Of a stretch of 34,416 nucleotides of DNA, positions 15,801-23,808 are shown piece after piece. A model generated the notes under the pieces. It saw nothing but the letters and a program-made list of their open reading frames with translations, had not been told where the DNA came from and did no database searches. How positions within the stretch are numbered: position 1 is the first letter of the stretch; every line of letters starts with the position of its first letter. Both the position numbers and the translations under genes were made by a program. The DNA lies in contig CBDUAP010000005.1 of the NCBI GenBank assembly GCA_965365165.1, positions 1-34,416 on the forward strand, read 5' to 3'. The DNA comes from Lutimonas sp965365165. GTDB lineage: Bacteria > Bacteroidota > Bacteroidia > Flavobacteriales > Flavobacteriaceae.

Positions 15801-16319
15801 TTTTTAAGCCTCATAGGGGTATTTGGCGGTTTGATCATCACAGGAAAGCCATTTGTCATTATGATGACCATGATGGGAATAATTGCCCTGGCAGGAATTG
15901 TAGTGAACAACGGGGTTGTGCTGCTCGACTATACCCAACTGCTGATCGATAGAAAAAAAGCGGAGTTGAAAATGGACGAAACTGAGTTCCTGGATGATGA
16001 AAATTTGTTCAACAGCATTGTCGCGGCGGGGAAAGCAAGATTGCGCCCCGTATTGTTAACGGCAATTACCACCATTTTGGGACTGATTCCCCTGGCAATA
16101 GGTTTTAATATCAACTTTTACACCTTGTTTACCCAATTTGATCCACAGATCTATTTCGGTGGAGACAATGTCGTGTTCTGGGGTCCCTTGGCCTGGACGG
16201 TTATTTACGGATTGTTGATCGCCACTTTTTTAACACTGATCGTAGTCCCGATCTTCTTTTATTTGGTCACAAAATTTAAAATGTGGCTGCGTAAAAATTT
16301 TCAGAGGGTAAGCAATTAA
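12840..16319 (+). CDS. RND multidrug efflux permease (HAE-1 family)
   Basis: 1159 residues, about 110 longer than AcrB. It exports hydrophobic compounds using the proton gradient, as a trimer in the inner membrane. The N-terminus (SSWAINNKTTIYVIILMILISGIGAYNSMPRENFPEI) and both porter halves follow the HAE-1 plan. Two extra hydrophobic segments (about residues 515-565) lie between TM6 and TM7, and a longer loop (NINFYTLFTQFDPQIYFGGDN) lies between TM11 and TM12. TM4 has D415-N416 where AcrB has D407-D408, and TM10 has N1023-N1024 where AcrB has K940, so the proton relay differs from AcrB; the VDN/VNN pair is common in a large HAE-1 subgroup. It starts 2 bp after the adaptor gene and ends at a terminator. 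Confidence 0.93.
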   Translation: MVEKKKTFDKEFALSSWAINNKTTIYVIILMILISGIGAYNSMPRENFPEIKETKIYVSSLYPGNTAEDIEKLLTDPLEDKLKTISNVVEITSTSQEDYSMLIIEFDENINVDAAKQKVKDEIDSEAASEDWPTFNDAKVEPNVFELSLSEEMPILNINISGDYPVEKLKEYGEYLEDEIEGLLEIKQVDIRGAQEKEVEIAVDIYKMMAAKVSFDDVINAVSGGNLTMSAGNLVSSGQRRTIRIIGEIEDPSELNTFVVKSENNFPIYLKDIAEVSFKEKERTTYARNFGEVVVMLDVKKRAGKNMVDAAEKIRMIVEEARINVFPSDLKISITNDQSSKTIGQVDDLVNNIVFGIILVVTVLMFFLGFRNALFVGFAIPMSMLLSLMILNALGYTLNTMILFGLIMGLGMLVDNGIVVVENVYRLMDEEGMDRKAAAKKGISEIAFPIIISTATTVAAFIPLGMWPGMTGEFMIYLPITLSVVLGSSLFVAIFFNAVLVSQFMSIHDKDMSRKNIISVSAILILFGLLIIIVGGPYRLLGSIMVITAAMLWAYRLALRKMAKYFQSNILSKWERFYERNLKRSLKGWKPYAITLGTIFLLLIAFGGFGASIVSQRTKVEFFPDNKPNQIIVYIEYPEGTDIEKTNQMTKEIEDRVYTLLQDDMYMDDGYNFMVESAVAQVGEGAGNPQTESGSVSEMPHKGKITASMREFKFRRGKDSEDLRQRIQESLVGVYPGVAISVEKEAIGPPVGYPINIEIEGDDYAELIHTAERIKDFINLQSIEGIDELKIDVNRSKPSMYVTIDRRKAGELGVKAGQVGQQLRNSIFGAKAGIYKEEGEDYDIYVRFNERDKYNKSALFNQKITFRDPATGKIKEVPVSAVTSQKNNSGFSAIKHKDVKRVVTLYSALSPGFTDAGAIVNRIQAEMEGFSELPNGIKIDFTGQIEEQNKQMAFLMGAFFSGLGLIFLILIFQFNSVSKPGIIMMAIFLSLIGVFGGLIITGKPFVIMMTMMGIIALAGIVVNNGVVLLDYTQLLIDRKKAELKMDETEFLDDENLFNSIVAAGKARLRPVLLTAITTILGLIPLAIGFNINFYTLFTQFDPQIYFGGDNVVFWGPLAWTVIYGLLIATFLTLIVVPIFFYLVTKFKMWLRKNFQRVSN

Positions 16320-16323
16320 AAAT

Positions 16324-16349
16324 AAATCCGGGCCGGGCCCGGATTTTTT
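16324..16349. terminator. Bidirectional terminator between the RND and patatin genes
   Basis: AAATCCGGGC (16324-16333) and GCCCGGATTT (16337-16346) form a 10-bp GC-rich stem with a 3-nt loop. T runs follow on the plus strand (to 16349) and, interrupted, on the minus strand. The patatin stop codon begins at 16350, so the one hairpin serves both convergent genes. Confidence 0.9.
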
Positions 16350-18578
16350 CTAAAACCAGAAACCGACATTTACATACCAGAAATTGTTGTTATTGTCAGG
16401 ATTCCACGAATAAATAAGTTCTACCGGACCCAGAATTGTATTGACTCCGTAACCGGCGGCATAACCAGTTTTAGTATCCTCAAAGATTCTTCCGTCGTTC
16501 CATATGTCATCATTCAGCCTGGCAAAATTACCGGTAAAGGATAGAAAATTCTTTTTAAACAATTCATACCTTACGGTCAAAGCGGTTCTTAAAAATGCTG
16601 ATTCGTTCAATTCAGCGAAACCATAACCGTAAAAGGGAACAAAGGTATTGATGTAATTTTCATTATACCCGCCCAAATGAAAATCCAAAACCTGATTTTC
16701 ATTATTTCCAATGGTCAGTCCGGCCTCAGATAAAAGGTGCAGCGTAAGTTTATCAAAAAAAGAATGAGCTATCCCCAGACGACCGTATAATTGAGAAAAA
16801 GGAAGAAAATTATTGTTATAATCGCTGGAAACCGCATACAGCAAATATTCCGTGTTGATATAAAATCCTTCTTTAGGAAAGTATTTTGTGTCGTAGGTGT
16901 CGAACATCACCTTCCCAAAAAAGTTCATAAAGTGACTCTTTTCAAAATGAATTCTGTAAGTATTGTCGTCTACAACCTCATCGGCAAAAATATTCAAGTA
17001 CTTGTGCTCGATCCCTACCCGGAAGGCCCACTTGTCTTTGATCGTAGACTGTAAAAAGAATCGCGTCGTGAAATCGTAATACCTGATCGGTATTTTTAAC
17101 CCGGAATCCAGCGGGTCTTGGTTCCTTGCAACCGGTAAAATACTTGAAACGATATCAGCCTTAAAAGAATTGTACCTGGTGTTGACGCCAACACTCCAGT
17201 TGAACCCATTGTCATAAAAATAGTCCAGGTTGTATCTCAGGTTATCTCCAATGACAAAATCCGCAGAAATAAAATCATTTTTAAACAAGAGGTGCTTTGT
17301 AGTAAAATTGACGAGAACTCCTGTTTTATAAAGGTCATCGTAGTGCCCACCGAACTGAATGAAGGTTCGTTCAGGGTTCTCTCTGACCTCGAACTCGACT
17401 CTAGTACCATCTTCCTCAGGAATCAGTTTGTAATAGATGCTGGCAAAATTATTGGTTGCGGTCAGGACATCAATGCCTCTCATAAATTCTTTATGGCTGA
17501 CTACTTCTCCTTCCGTTATGCCCAGTTTCTTGATACAGTATTTATCAGTATAATTCCGGTTTCCCTTGATCACGATCTCCTTGATCAATAATTCTTCTTT
17601 CTTCGGATAGAAACTGATGGTTCTCGGCACATCCTCCTGCTGCTTAGACGCCAGGTCCCTCAATTGATCCATCACCTGATCTGCTGCTGCCTCTCCTCTT
17701 TGTACGATCTCTTGCCCCTGATCAAATGAAAAAGTATTGAACCCGTTAAGTTCCGGAGCAATATAGACATCAGACTGACTGATTTTATCTTCCCATTTAT
17801 CATACATTTGAAAACCGGCTATTTGCAATAAAATTTCCGGTAAGGTGTTTAAATTATCAATATCCTTTAAGCCCCCTGAAACATTGACTCCAATGATATA
17901 ATCAACGCCCTTTTCCTTCATTTTTTCAACCGGAAAATTATCAACGATTCCGCCATCAACCAAAACTTGTCCGTCTAAAACAACAGGAGTCAGCAGGCCT
18001 GGCAAAGAACCACTTGCCCTAATAGCTTCTGGTAAAAAGCCTTTATCCAAAATAACCTCTTCTCCCGTTTCAAGATTAGTGGCAATACAAAAAAATGGTA
18101 TCGACAGTTCACTGAAATCATTGACTTCATGAACGTGTTCGGTCAATTGAGAAAAAATGTTAAAAACGCTTTGCCCTTTGGAAACTGCAGAAGGCAATTC
18201 AATTTTTCGTTTCACCAGGGGCAGTGAAATAGCATACTTACCTCCGTTTTCTTTTTGATAAAAAGAAGAAACTTCCCTTGGCAACTCATCTTTTACCAAG
18301 CCTCCAAGATCATGGACTCTCATAACAGAATCCAATTCCCGGGCATTGTAACCTGAAGCGTATAAACCTCCGATAATAGCACCCATACTGGTACCTGCGA
18401 TGTAGTCGACCCTGACCCCTGCTTCTTCCAGTTTTTTTAAAACCCCCACATGCGCAAAACCCTTGGCACCACCTCCGCTTAACACAAGGCCTACTTTCAC
18501 GTCCTTTTTCTTCTGAGGCGCCTGTTGAGCATTTAGGGAACTTCCTATCAATAATAGAACAATGAAGAAATATCTCAT
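16350..18578 (-). CDS. Patatin-like phospholipase fused to POTRA and outer-membrane barrel (PlpD-like)
   Basis: 742 residues. Signal peptide 1-18 (ending SSLNAQ). Patatin domain about 27-310: oxyanion loop SGGGAKG (34-40), nucleophile elbow GTSMG with S64, and DGG with D208, so the Ser-Asp dyad is intact. About 330-400 is a POTRA-like segment (LLIKEIVIKGNRNYTDKYCIKKLGI), and about 400-742 is a BamA-type 16-stranded barrel ending in FWF. This is the layout of type Vd autotransporters such as Pseudomonas PlpD, in which the lipase is displayed or released. In Bacteroidota the fused enzyme may stay at the periplasmic or surface side. It overlaps uvrC by ATGA (18575-18578), implying coupled translation with a DNA repair gene. 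Confidence 0.92.
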   Translation of the reverse strand: MRYFFIVLLLIGSSLNAQQAPQKKKDVKVGLVLSGGGAKGFAHVGVLKKLEEAGVRVDYIAGTSMGAIIGGLYASGYNARELDSVMRVHDLGGLVKDELPREVSSFYQKENGGKYAISLPLVKRKIELPSAVSKGQSVFNIFSQLTEHVHEVNDFSELSIPFFCIATNLETGEEVILDKGFLPEAIRASGSLPGLLTPVVLDGQVLVDGGIVDNFPVEKMKEKGVDYIIGVNVSGGLKDIDNLNTLPEILLQIAGFQMYDKWEDKISQSDVYIAPELNGFNTFSFDQGQEIVQRGEAAADQVMDQLRDLASKQQEDVPRTISFYPKKEELLIKEIVIKGNRNYTDKYCIKKLGITEGEVVSHKEFMRGIDVLTATNNFASIYYKLIPEEDGTRVEFEVRENPERTFIQFGGHYDDLYKTGVLVNFTTKHLLFKNDFISADFVIGDNLRYNLDYFYDNGFNWSVGVNTRYNSFKADIVSSILPVARNQDPLDSGLKIPIRYYDFTTRFFLQSTIKDKWAFRVGIEHKYLNIFADEVVDDNTYRIHFEKSHFMNFFGKVMFDTYDTKYFPKEGFYINTEYLLYAVSSDYNNNFLPFSQLYGRLGIAHSFFDKLTLHLLSEAGLTIGNNENQVLDFHLGGYNENYINTFVPFYGYGFAELNESAFLRTALTVRYELFKKNFLSFTGNFARLNDDIWNDGRIFEDTKTGYAAGYGVNTILGPVELIYSWNPDNNNNFWYVNVGFWF

Positions 18579-20383
18579 GAGGTTGTTTTTGGGGGATGTT
18601 CCATATTTAAATGATCACAAACTTTTTGGGCTTTATCTCTTCCTATTAGTTGCACTAATTCATCAAACGTTGCATTTTTTAATCTTTTTATGGACCTGAA
18701 TTTCTTTAACAAAGTCAGAATCGTCTTTTCACCAACGCCTTTGATATTGGAAAGGTCAGTTTGTATCGCTCCTTTACTGCGTTTGTTTCGATGGTGCGTA
18801 ATACCGAACCTGTGTGCCTCATTTCTCAATTGTTGAATGATTTTGAGTGTCTCTGATTTTTTATCGAGATAGAGCGGAACAGGATCTCCCGGATAATAAA
18901 TCTCTTCAAGCCTTTTGGCAATTCCAATGATGGCGATCCTACCCCTTAACCCGAGAACTTCCAGACTTTTCAAAGCAGAAGAGAGTTGCCCCTTTCCTCC
19001 ATCTATCACAATAAGTTGAGGCAAGTCCCTTTCTTCATCAAGGAGTCTTTTGTAACGACGGTGAACAACTTCTTCCATTGATGCATAATCGTCAGGTCCG
19101 GTGACCGTTTTAATATTAAAATGCCGGTATTCTTTCTTGTAGGGTTTTCCGTTTTTAAAGACCACGCATGCAGCAACCGGATTGGACCCTTGTATGTTTG
19201 AGTTATCGAAACATTCTATATGTATTGGCGGTTCTTTCAACCTCAGGTCTTTTTGCATCTGCAACATGATCCTTTTGGTGTGCCGGTCAGGATCAATAAT
19301 CTGAATTTGCTTAAACCTTTCCTGCCTGAAATATTTGGCGTTTCTTAAAGAAAGATCGACAATTCTTTTCTTGTCGCCAAGTTTCGGTACGGTAACCTTG
19401 AACAATTCCCCGGAAGCTACCTTAAAGGGCGTATAAACCTCCTTTGATGTCGAATTGAAACGCTCCCTGATTTCGATAATAGCGATTTCAAGCAGTGACT
19501 TATCATCCTCATCCAGCTTTTTTTTGATCTCTACCGTATGTGACTGTATAATGGCACCATTGACCATTTTAAGAAAATTCACATAGGCAAATGATTCATC
19601 TGAAACAACGCTGAAAACATCGACATTGGTGATTGAAGGATGCACTACCGTAGACCTGGCCTGATAATTGGCAAGCAATTCTATTTTTTCCTTTATTTTT
19701 TGAGCCTCCTCAAATTCCGCACGCTCTGCAAAATCCAACATAAGGGTCTCAAAACTTTTTAAGGAGGACTTAAAATGACCCTTTAAAATATTTCTGATTT
19801 CTTTGATATCCTTGATATAATCTTCTTCAGACTGCAAGCCTTCACAGGCCCCCTTGCAATTTTTAATATGATACTCCAGGCAAATCTTATACTTTTTAGA
19901 ACGAATATTCTCTTCACTCAAATAATACGCACAAGTTCGTAAAGGATAGAGTTCCTTGATTAATGACAACAAGGCTCTTGCCGTTTTTACCGAAGTGTAG
20001 GGCCCAAAATACTCCGATCCATCCTTGAAGACATTACGGGTTAAAAATACTCTTGGGAATGGTTCCTTCTTAATGCATATCCAAGGGTAGGTTTTATCAT
20101 CTTTGAGCAGCACATTGTACCTGGGCTGGTATTTCTTGATGAGGTTATTTTCGAGTAAAAGCGCGTCACTTTCCGTTTCTACCACGATATGCTTTACACG
20201 CACGATCTTTTTGACCAATACGCGGGTTTTCCCGTTCTCATGATTCTTGGAAAAGTAAGAGGCCACCCTTTTTTTCAGATTCTTGGCTTTGCCAATGTAC
20301 AAGAGTTGATCAGACCGATCATAGTATTGGTATACTCCGGGTGAAGTTGGCAATGATTTTATTTGAACTTCTAATTCCAACAA
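18575..20383 (-). CDS. uvrC: Excinuclease ABC subunit C
   Basis: 602 residues. It makes both incisions in nucleotide excision repair after UvrA/UvrB find the lesion. GIY-YIG nuclease at about 13-95 (GVYQYYDRSDQLLYIGKAKNLKKRV), a UVR motif for UvrB binding at about 205-235, an RNase H-like UvrC endonuclease domain in the middle (IECFDNSNIQGSNPVAACVVF, then VIDGGKGQLSSAL), and a helix-hairpin-helix pair at the end (IKGVGEKTILTLLKKF). The frame has no ATG before the nuclease motif: it starts at a TTG, with a second TTG next to it and a stop codon three codons upstream, so initiation must be at TTG or another rare codon. It leads the pair uvrC-patatin. Confidence 0.95.
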   Translation of the reverse strand: MLELEVQIKSLPTSPGVYQYYDRSDQLLYIGKAKNLKKRVASYFSKNHENGKTRVLVKKIVRVKHIVVETESDALLLENNLIKKYQPRYNVLLKDDKTYPWICIKKEPFPRVFLTRNVFKDGSEYFGPYTSVKTARALLSLIKELYPLRTCAYYLSEENIRSKKYKICLEYHIKNCKGACEGLQSEEDYIKDIKEIRNILKGHFKSSLKSFETLMLDFAERAEFEEAQKIKEKIELLANYQARSTVVHPSITNVDVFSVVSDESFAYVNFLKMVNGAIIQSHTVEIKKKLDEDDKSLLEIAIIEIRERFNSTSKEVYTPFKVASGELFKVTVPKLGDKKRIVDLSLRNAKYFRQERFKQIQIIDPDRHTKRIMLQMQKDLRLKEPPIHIECFDNSNIQGSNPVAACVVFKNGKPYKKEYRHFNIKTVTGPDDYASMEEVVHRRYKRLLDEERDLPQLIVIDGGKGQLSSALKSLEVLGLRGRIAIIGIAKRLEEIYYPGDPVPLYLDKKSETLKIIQQLRNEAHRFGITHHRNKRSKGAIQTDLSNIKGVGEKTILTLLKKFRSIKRLKNATFDELVQLIGRDKAQKVCDHLNMEHPPKTTS

Positions 20384-20713
20384 AAAGGGTTTTTATGGTA
20401 TTTATTTATTCCCGACAGCCTTGGCAATCGACTCCCTGATCGGTTCAATTTTTAAAAAAGATACATATTTCCATCTAATGACCTCAATTGGCATTCCAAT
20501 ATTGCCATTGAATCCTTCAAATTCTTTGATTTATGATAGTGGCAAAAGGATAAATAAAAACAATTGAACAAATAAAAATTAAATCATTGCAATTTTCATA
20601 AAAATTCCGAAAGGCACCGGCAGCTATAGTTTCTCATGATATTATCCAGGCATAATGCGTATTTTTACACCTTGCAATTTAGTTGTAAAAATACGTTTTT
20701 AAAATACAAGGAA

Positions 20714-21946
20714 ATGAAATATTGGAAAAAACTTCCTCACCATAGTCTCCAGACCCGAATTGAAACTGCTCTGAAAGAAAATGTCGATTTTGAAAATGAC
20801 ACATCCCTTGGCTATCCCGCATCCAAGCTTGACAATAAGGTGTTTTACAGCGATGCTTCATTTTTAAAAGATGCGCCAACCTTGAAAACCTATGTTGCCA
20901 ATCCCAATCACATTGGATGTCATACCTATGGGTCTTCGGAAAGTGCCTTCAAAGGCACACAGGAGATTGAGCGTGAAGTACTGAGGGTACTCGCCGTTGA
21001 TTTCTTCAAAATGGAAGATGAACAATTTGACGGTTATATTGCACCCGGCGGAACAGAAGCAAATATACAGGCCATATGGGTCTTTAGAAATTATTTTAAC
21101 CACCATTTCAATGCGTCAAATGATGAAATAGCGATTGTTGCATCAGAGGATACCCACTACTCCATTCCAAAAGCATCTAACCTGCTCAATATTGATTTGC
21201 TCAGCGTTCCGGTGCATTTTGATTCCCGGGAGATTGATGCGCTGGCCCTGGAAAAAGTCGTACAACAAGCCCATGCCAATGGAAAGAAGTATTTTATCAT
21301 TATCGCTAACATGGGAACCACCATGTTTGGCTCAGTTGATGATCCCGATGTATATACGGATCTGCTTGAAAAAATGGATCTTCCATACAAATTACACCTT
21401 GACGGGGCCTATGGAGGCTTTGTCTATCCGTTCAGTAACCTGAAATCCAACATTAACTTTTCAAACCCAAAAGTATCTTCTATTACCATCGATGCGCATA
21501 AAATGCTGCAGGCGCCTTATGGCACAGGCGTGTATTTGAGTCGCAAGGGTCTTATTGAAAACGTAATTACCAAGGAAGCCGAATATGTTGAAGGCATGGA
21601 CCTTACTTTATGCGGCAGCCGTTCAGGAGCCAATGCTATAGCGGTTTACATGATCCTTTTCACCTATGGGCCTTATGGGTGGTATGAAAAGATCAGTGTA
21701 TTGCTCATGAGAACAAATTGGTTCTGCAAACAACTGGACCAGCTAAACATCCCTTATTACAGAAACGAGCACATGAATATAGTTACACTGTATTCATCTC
21801 ATGTTCCACGTGACATTGCTGAAAAATTTGACCTGGTCCCTGAGCAGCACAATGAAAGCAACAAATGGTATAAGGTGGTTATCATGGATCATGTTGAAAT
21901 TGATAACCTCCTACAATTCATAAATGCCGTTAAGGAACATCAATAA
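20714..21946 (+). CDS. PLP-dependent group II decarboxylase, substrate unknown
   Basis: 410 residues from the ATG at 20714; the frame could begin at 20636, but the extra 26 residues look like translated non-coding sequence while MKYWKKLPHHSLQTRIE begins as a protein would. The fold-type I decarboxylase motifs are intact: PGGTEANIQA (cofactor phosphate), H148 in EDTHYSIPKA (ring stacking), D230 in HLDGAYGG (pyridine nitrogen) and K263 in SITIDAHKM (Schiff base). The family includes histidine, tyrosine, glutamate and aspartate (MfnA) decarboxylases; IDAHKM resembles MfnA and histidine decarboxylase more than GadB. No antiporter, NRPS or polyamine gene is nearby, so the gene appears to stand alone. 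It converges on lspA with 22 bp between the stops. The 330 bases before this start (20384-20713) show no other gene. Confidence 0.85.
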   Translation: MKYWKKLPHHSLQTRIETALKENVDFENDTSLGYPASKLDNKVFYSDASFLKDAPTLKTYVANPNHIGCHTYGSSESAFKGTQEIEREVLRVLAVDFFKMEDEQFDGYIAPGGTEANIQAIWVFRNYFNHHFNASNDEIAIVASEDTHYSIPKASNLLNIDLLSVPVHFDSREIDALALEKVVQQAHANGKKYFIIIANMGTTMFGSVDDPDVYTDLLEKMDLPYKLHLDGAYGGFVYPFSNLKSNINFSNPKVSSITIDAHKMLQAPYGTGVYLSRKGLIENVITKEAEYVEGMDLTLCGSRSGANAIAVYMILFTYGPYGWYEKISVLLMRTNWFCKQLDQLNIPYYRNEHMNIVTLYSSHVPRDIAEKFDLVPEQHNESNKWYKVVIMDHVEIDNLLQFINAVKEHQ

Positions 21947-21968
21947 GATAGTTTCAAGGTGTAAGGAA

Positions 21969-22667
21969 TCAAGCCTTGTTTCCTTCGGCAATTGATTCAG
22001 AAGCATTGACCGGTTTCTTTGGGAAAATAGTTTTATTGAAAACCACCAAGAGGCCTACTCCCGTGCTTATGGCCGTATCCGCAATATTAAATACCGGATC
22101 AAAAAAGGTGAAATTTCTGTTTTCAAAAAGTGAAAAATGATTTCCTCCAATAACAGGCAGCCATTGTGGGAAATCAAAACCTATACTGGGTATCCAGTCA
22201 GGTAACATGGTATCGATGATTGGAAAGTAAAGCATGTCAACCACTTTTCCATGAAAAAGTGAATTATACCCTCCTTCTGGAGGTAAAAAACTAGCTACCC
22301 GGCGGTAACTGTCACTAAAAAAGATCCCGTAAAAAACAGAGTCTATAATATTACCCAGTGCTCCTGCAAAAATCAGTGAAATGGCCGTGATCAATAATTT
22401 ATGAGCCTTGTTCTTGATCGCATCATAAAGCCAGTAGCCTATCCCTGCAATAGCCACCAGGCGAAAAAGAGTTAAAAACAGTTTGCCGCTCTTGCCTCCG
22501 AATTCTTTACCCCAGGCCATGCCATTATTTTCAAGAAAATGGATCCGGAACCAGTCAAGCCCCAAAACCTTGATCTCTTCACTTAATACAAAATGCGTTT
22601 TGATATAGACCTTTGAAACCTGATCAATTAAAAGAATGATGATGATAATTAAAAATGCTCTCTTCAC
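21969..22667 (-). CDS. lspA: Lipoprotein signal peptidase II (long Bacteroidota form)
   Basis: 232 residues against about 165 in E. coli. It removes signal peptides from diacylglyceryl-modified prolipoproteins. The catalytic aspartates are D109 in GALGNIIDS and D197 in FNIADTAIS; D15 in LIDQVSKVYIK and NNGMAWG are the other conserved blocks. The extra length lies between the two catalytic aspartates: an aromatic and proline-rich periplasmic insert (about 118-190), which is a feature of Bacteroidota LspA. The lipoprotein adaptor of the efflux operon is one substrate within the window. It is the last gene of the run from ileS, 66 bp after the preceding gene. Confidence 0.94.
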   Translation of the reverse strand: MKRAFLIIIIILLIDQVSKVYIKTHFVLSEEIKVLGLDWFRIHFLENNGMAWGKEFGGKSGKLFLTLFRLVAIAGIGYWLYDAIKNKAHKLLITAISLIFAGALGNIIDSVFYGIFFSDSYRRVASFLPPEGGYNSLFHGKVVDMLYFPIIDTMLPDWIPSIGFDFPQWLPVIGGNHFSLFENRNFTFFDPVFNIADTAISTGVGLLVVFNKTIFPKKPVNASESIAEGNKA

Positions 22668-22733
22668 GAATTAAATGTCTTTGTTGTCCGTATTATTACA
22701 GCCTTGTTAAAAACGCTACAATAATAGTAAAAA

Positions 22734-23402
22734 TTAGTCTTCTGAACCATTTAAAAATATGTTTGCCATGATGGTTCTGATTCTGAGCTGTTTTCCACCA
22801 ATGCCAAAACGATGGACCAAGTGCTTCTTGTCTTCAGAAATATCCTTTATCCGAGGGTCTGCAATTAACATGCCTAAATTGGTTTTGACATCAACATCTG
22901 AATTTTCATAGCCCTCTACAAAAATACTGCCTGTGTTTAATTTCACACGCACCGGATCTGCACAATGCCCCAACTGCACTATTCCGTCTTCGACCTTCAA
23001 GCTTAATTCGCCTTTAAAACCATCAGCATAGAAGTTTCCTTCCAAGACCGAAATATACAATTCTTTGCCTGCGGGCACATAAATTTGGTAAGAGGTAAAG
23101 TTAGGTTCAATGCTGCACACCTTGTCCAGTTCAAAAGCTTCTTTGTCATGATCAATTTCATTTCCCTTGATGTAAACAACCCCTTGCTTTTCTTTAAGGG
23201 AGAAATCAGAAACCATTGAACCTCCTTCAGCTTTTATAAGAAATAAGCCTTCAACTTCAGAATTATAAAGATGTACCTGATCAATCACATTGAAATCAAC
23301 AACAACCTGCAAGGCCTTTGAAGTAATTGATTTTTCAACATATTCCTGTCCAAAAATATTGACAGCACAAAATATCAGGATCCATGAGCATGATCCTCTC
23401 AA
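22734..23402 (-). CDS. Exported DUF4097-like (beta-repeat) protein of unknown function
   Basis: 222 residues. Signal peptide 1-19 (ending NIFGQ). The rest is short beta strands with recurring patterns such as LYISVLEGNFYADGF, LSLKVEDGIVQLGH, VRVKLNTGSIFVEGY and VDVKTNLGMLIAD, spaced about 20 residues apart, which suggests a right-handed beta-helix of the DUF4097/DUF2807 adhesin-like type. Three cysteines are present in the mature part. No catalytic motif is visible. It sits between the DksA-like gene and lspA on the same strand, with 22 and 66 bp gaps, splitting a pair that is usually adjacent in relatives as far as I recall. Periplasmic or surface location is inferred; function unknown. Confidence 0.72.
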   Translation of the reverse strand: MRGSCSWILIFCAVNIFGQEYVEKSITSKALQVVVDFNVIDQVHLYNSEVEGLFLIKAEGGSMVSDFSLKEKQGVVYIKGNEIDHDKEAFELDKVCSIEPNFTSYQIYVPAGKELYISVLEGNFYADGFKGELSLKVEDGIVQLGHCADPVRVKLNTGSIFVEGYENSDVDVKTNLGMLIADPRIKDISEDKKHLVHRFGIGGKQLRIRTIMANIFLNGSED

Positions 23403-23424
23403 ATAGTTGTATCTGTTACCAAAT

Positions 23425-23805
23425 TTAATATTGCTGGTTTTTAGCTTCGATGCTCAATGTAGCGTGAGGTACCAATTTCAACCTTTCCTTTTGTATCAAA
23501 TTACCCGTCACACGACATATGCCGTAGGTTTTATTCTCTATCCTTAAAAGCGCATTCTTCAAATCCCTGATAAACTTTTCCTGACGAATGGCTAATTGAA
23601 CATTGGCCTCCTTAGACATTGTTTCTGAACCTTCCTCAAAAGCTTTAAAAGTTGGGGAAGTATCTTCAGTACCATTGTTACTGTCGTTTTTAAAAGTACT
23701 TACAATCAATTCAAGGTCTTGTTTCGCATGCTTGATCTTTTCTTCGATGATTGATTTAAACTCCGCTAAATCCTTATCAGAATACCTAATTTTCTTCTCG
23801 CTCAT
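23425..23805 (-). CDS. TraR/DksA-family protein with degenerate zinc finger
   Basis: 126 residues. The N-terminal half is a long helical hairpin with many charges (about 8-85), and the C-terminal part follows the DksA zinc-finger layout YGICRVTGNLIQKERLKLVPHATLSIEAK. Of the four metal-binding cysteines only C97 remains; the others are T100, S118 and A121. DksA proteins enter the RNA polymerase secondary channel and act with ppGpp; zinc-free family members can still fold and act. The acidic DxxDxA tip of classical DksA is not obvious: the region at 40-60 reads NDSNNGTEDTSPTF. The gene starts 3 bp after the ileS stop, so the two are almost certainly co-transcribed. Confidence 0.85.
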   Translation of the reverse strand: MSEKKIRYSDKDLAEFKSIIEEKIKHAKQDLELIVSTFKNDSNNGTEDTSPTFKAFEEGSETMSKEANVQLAIRQEKFIRDLKNALLRIENKTYGICRVTGNLIQKERLKLVPHATLSIEAKNQQY

Positions 23806-23808
23806 TTT

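Noticed and set aside
20636..20713. 26-codon N-terminal extension of the PLP decarboxylase
   Set aside because: Its residues look like translated AT-rich leader and the ATG at 20714 begins a sensible protein; group II decarboxylases do not need it.
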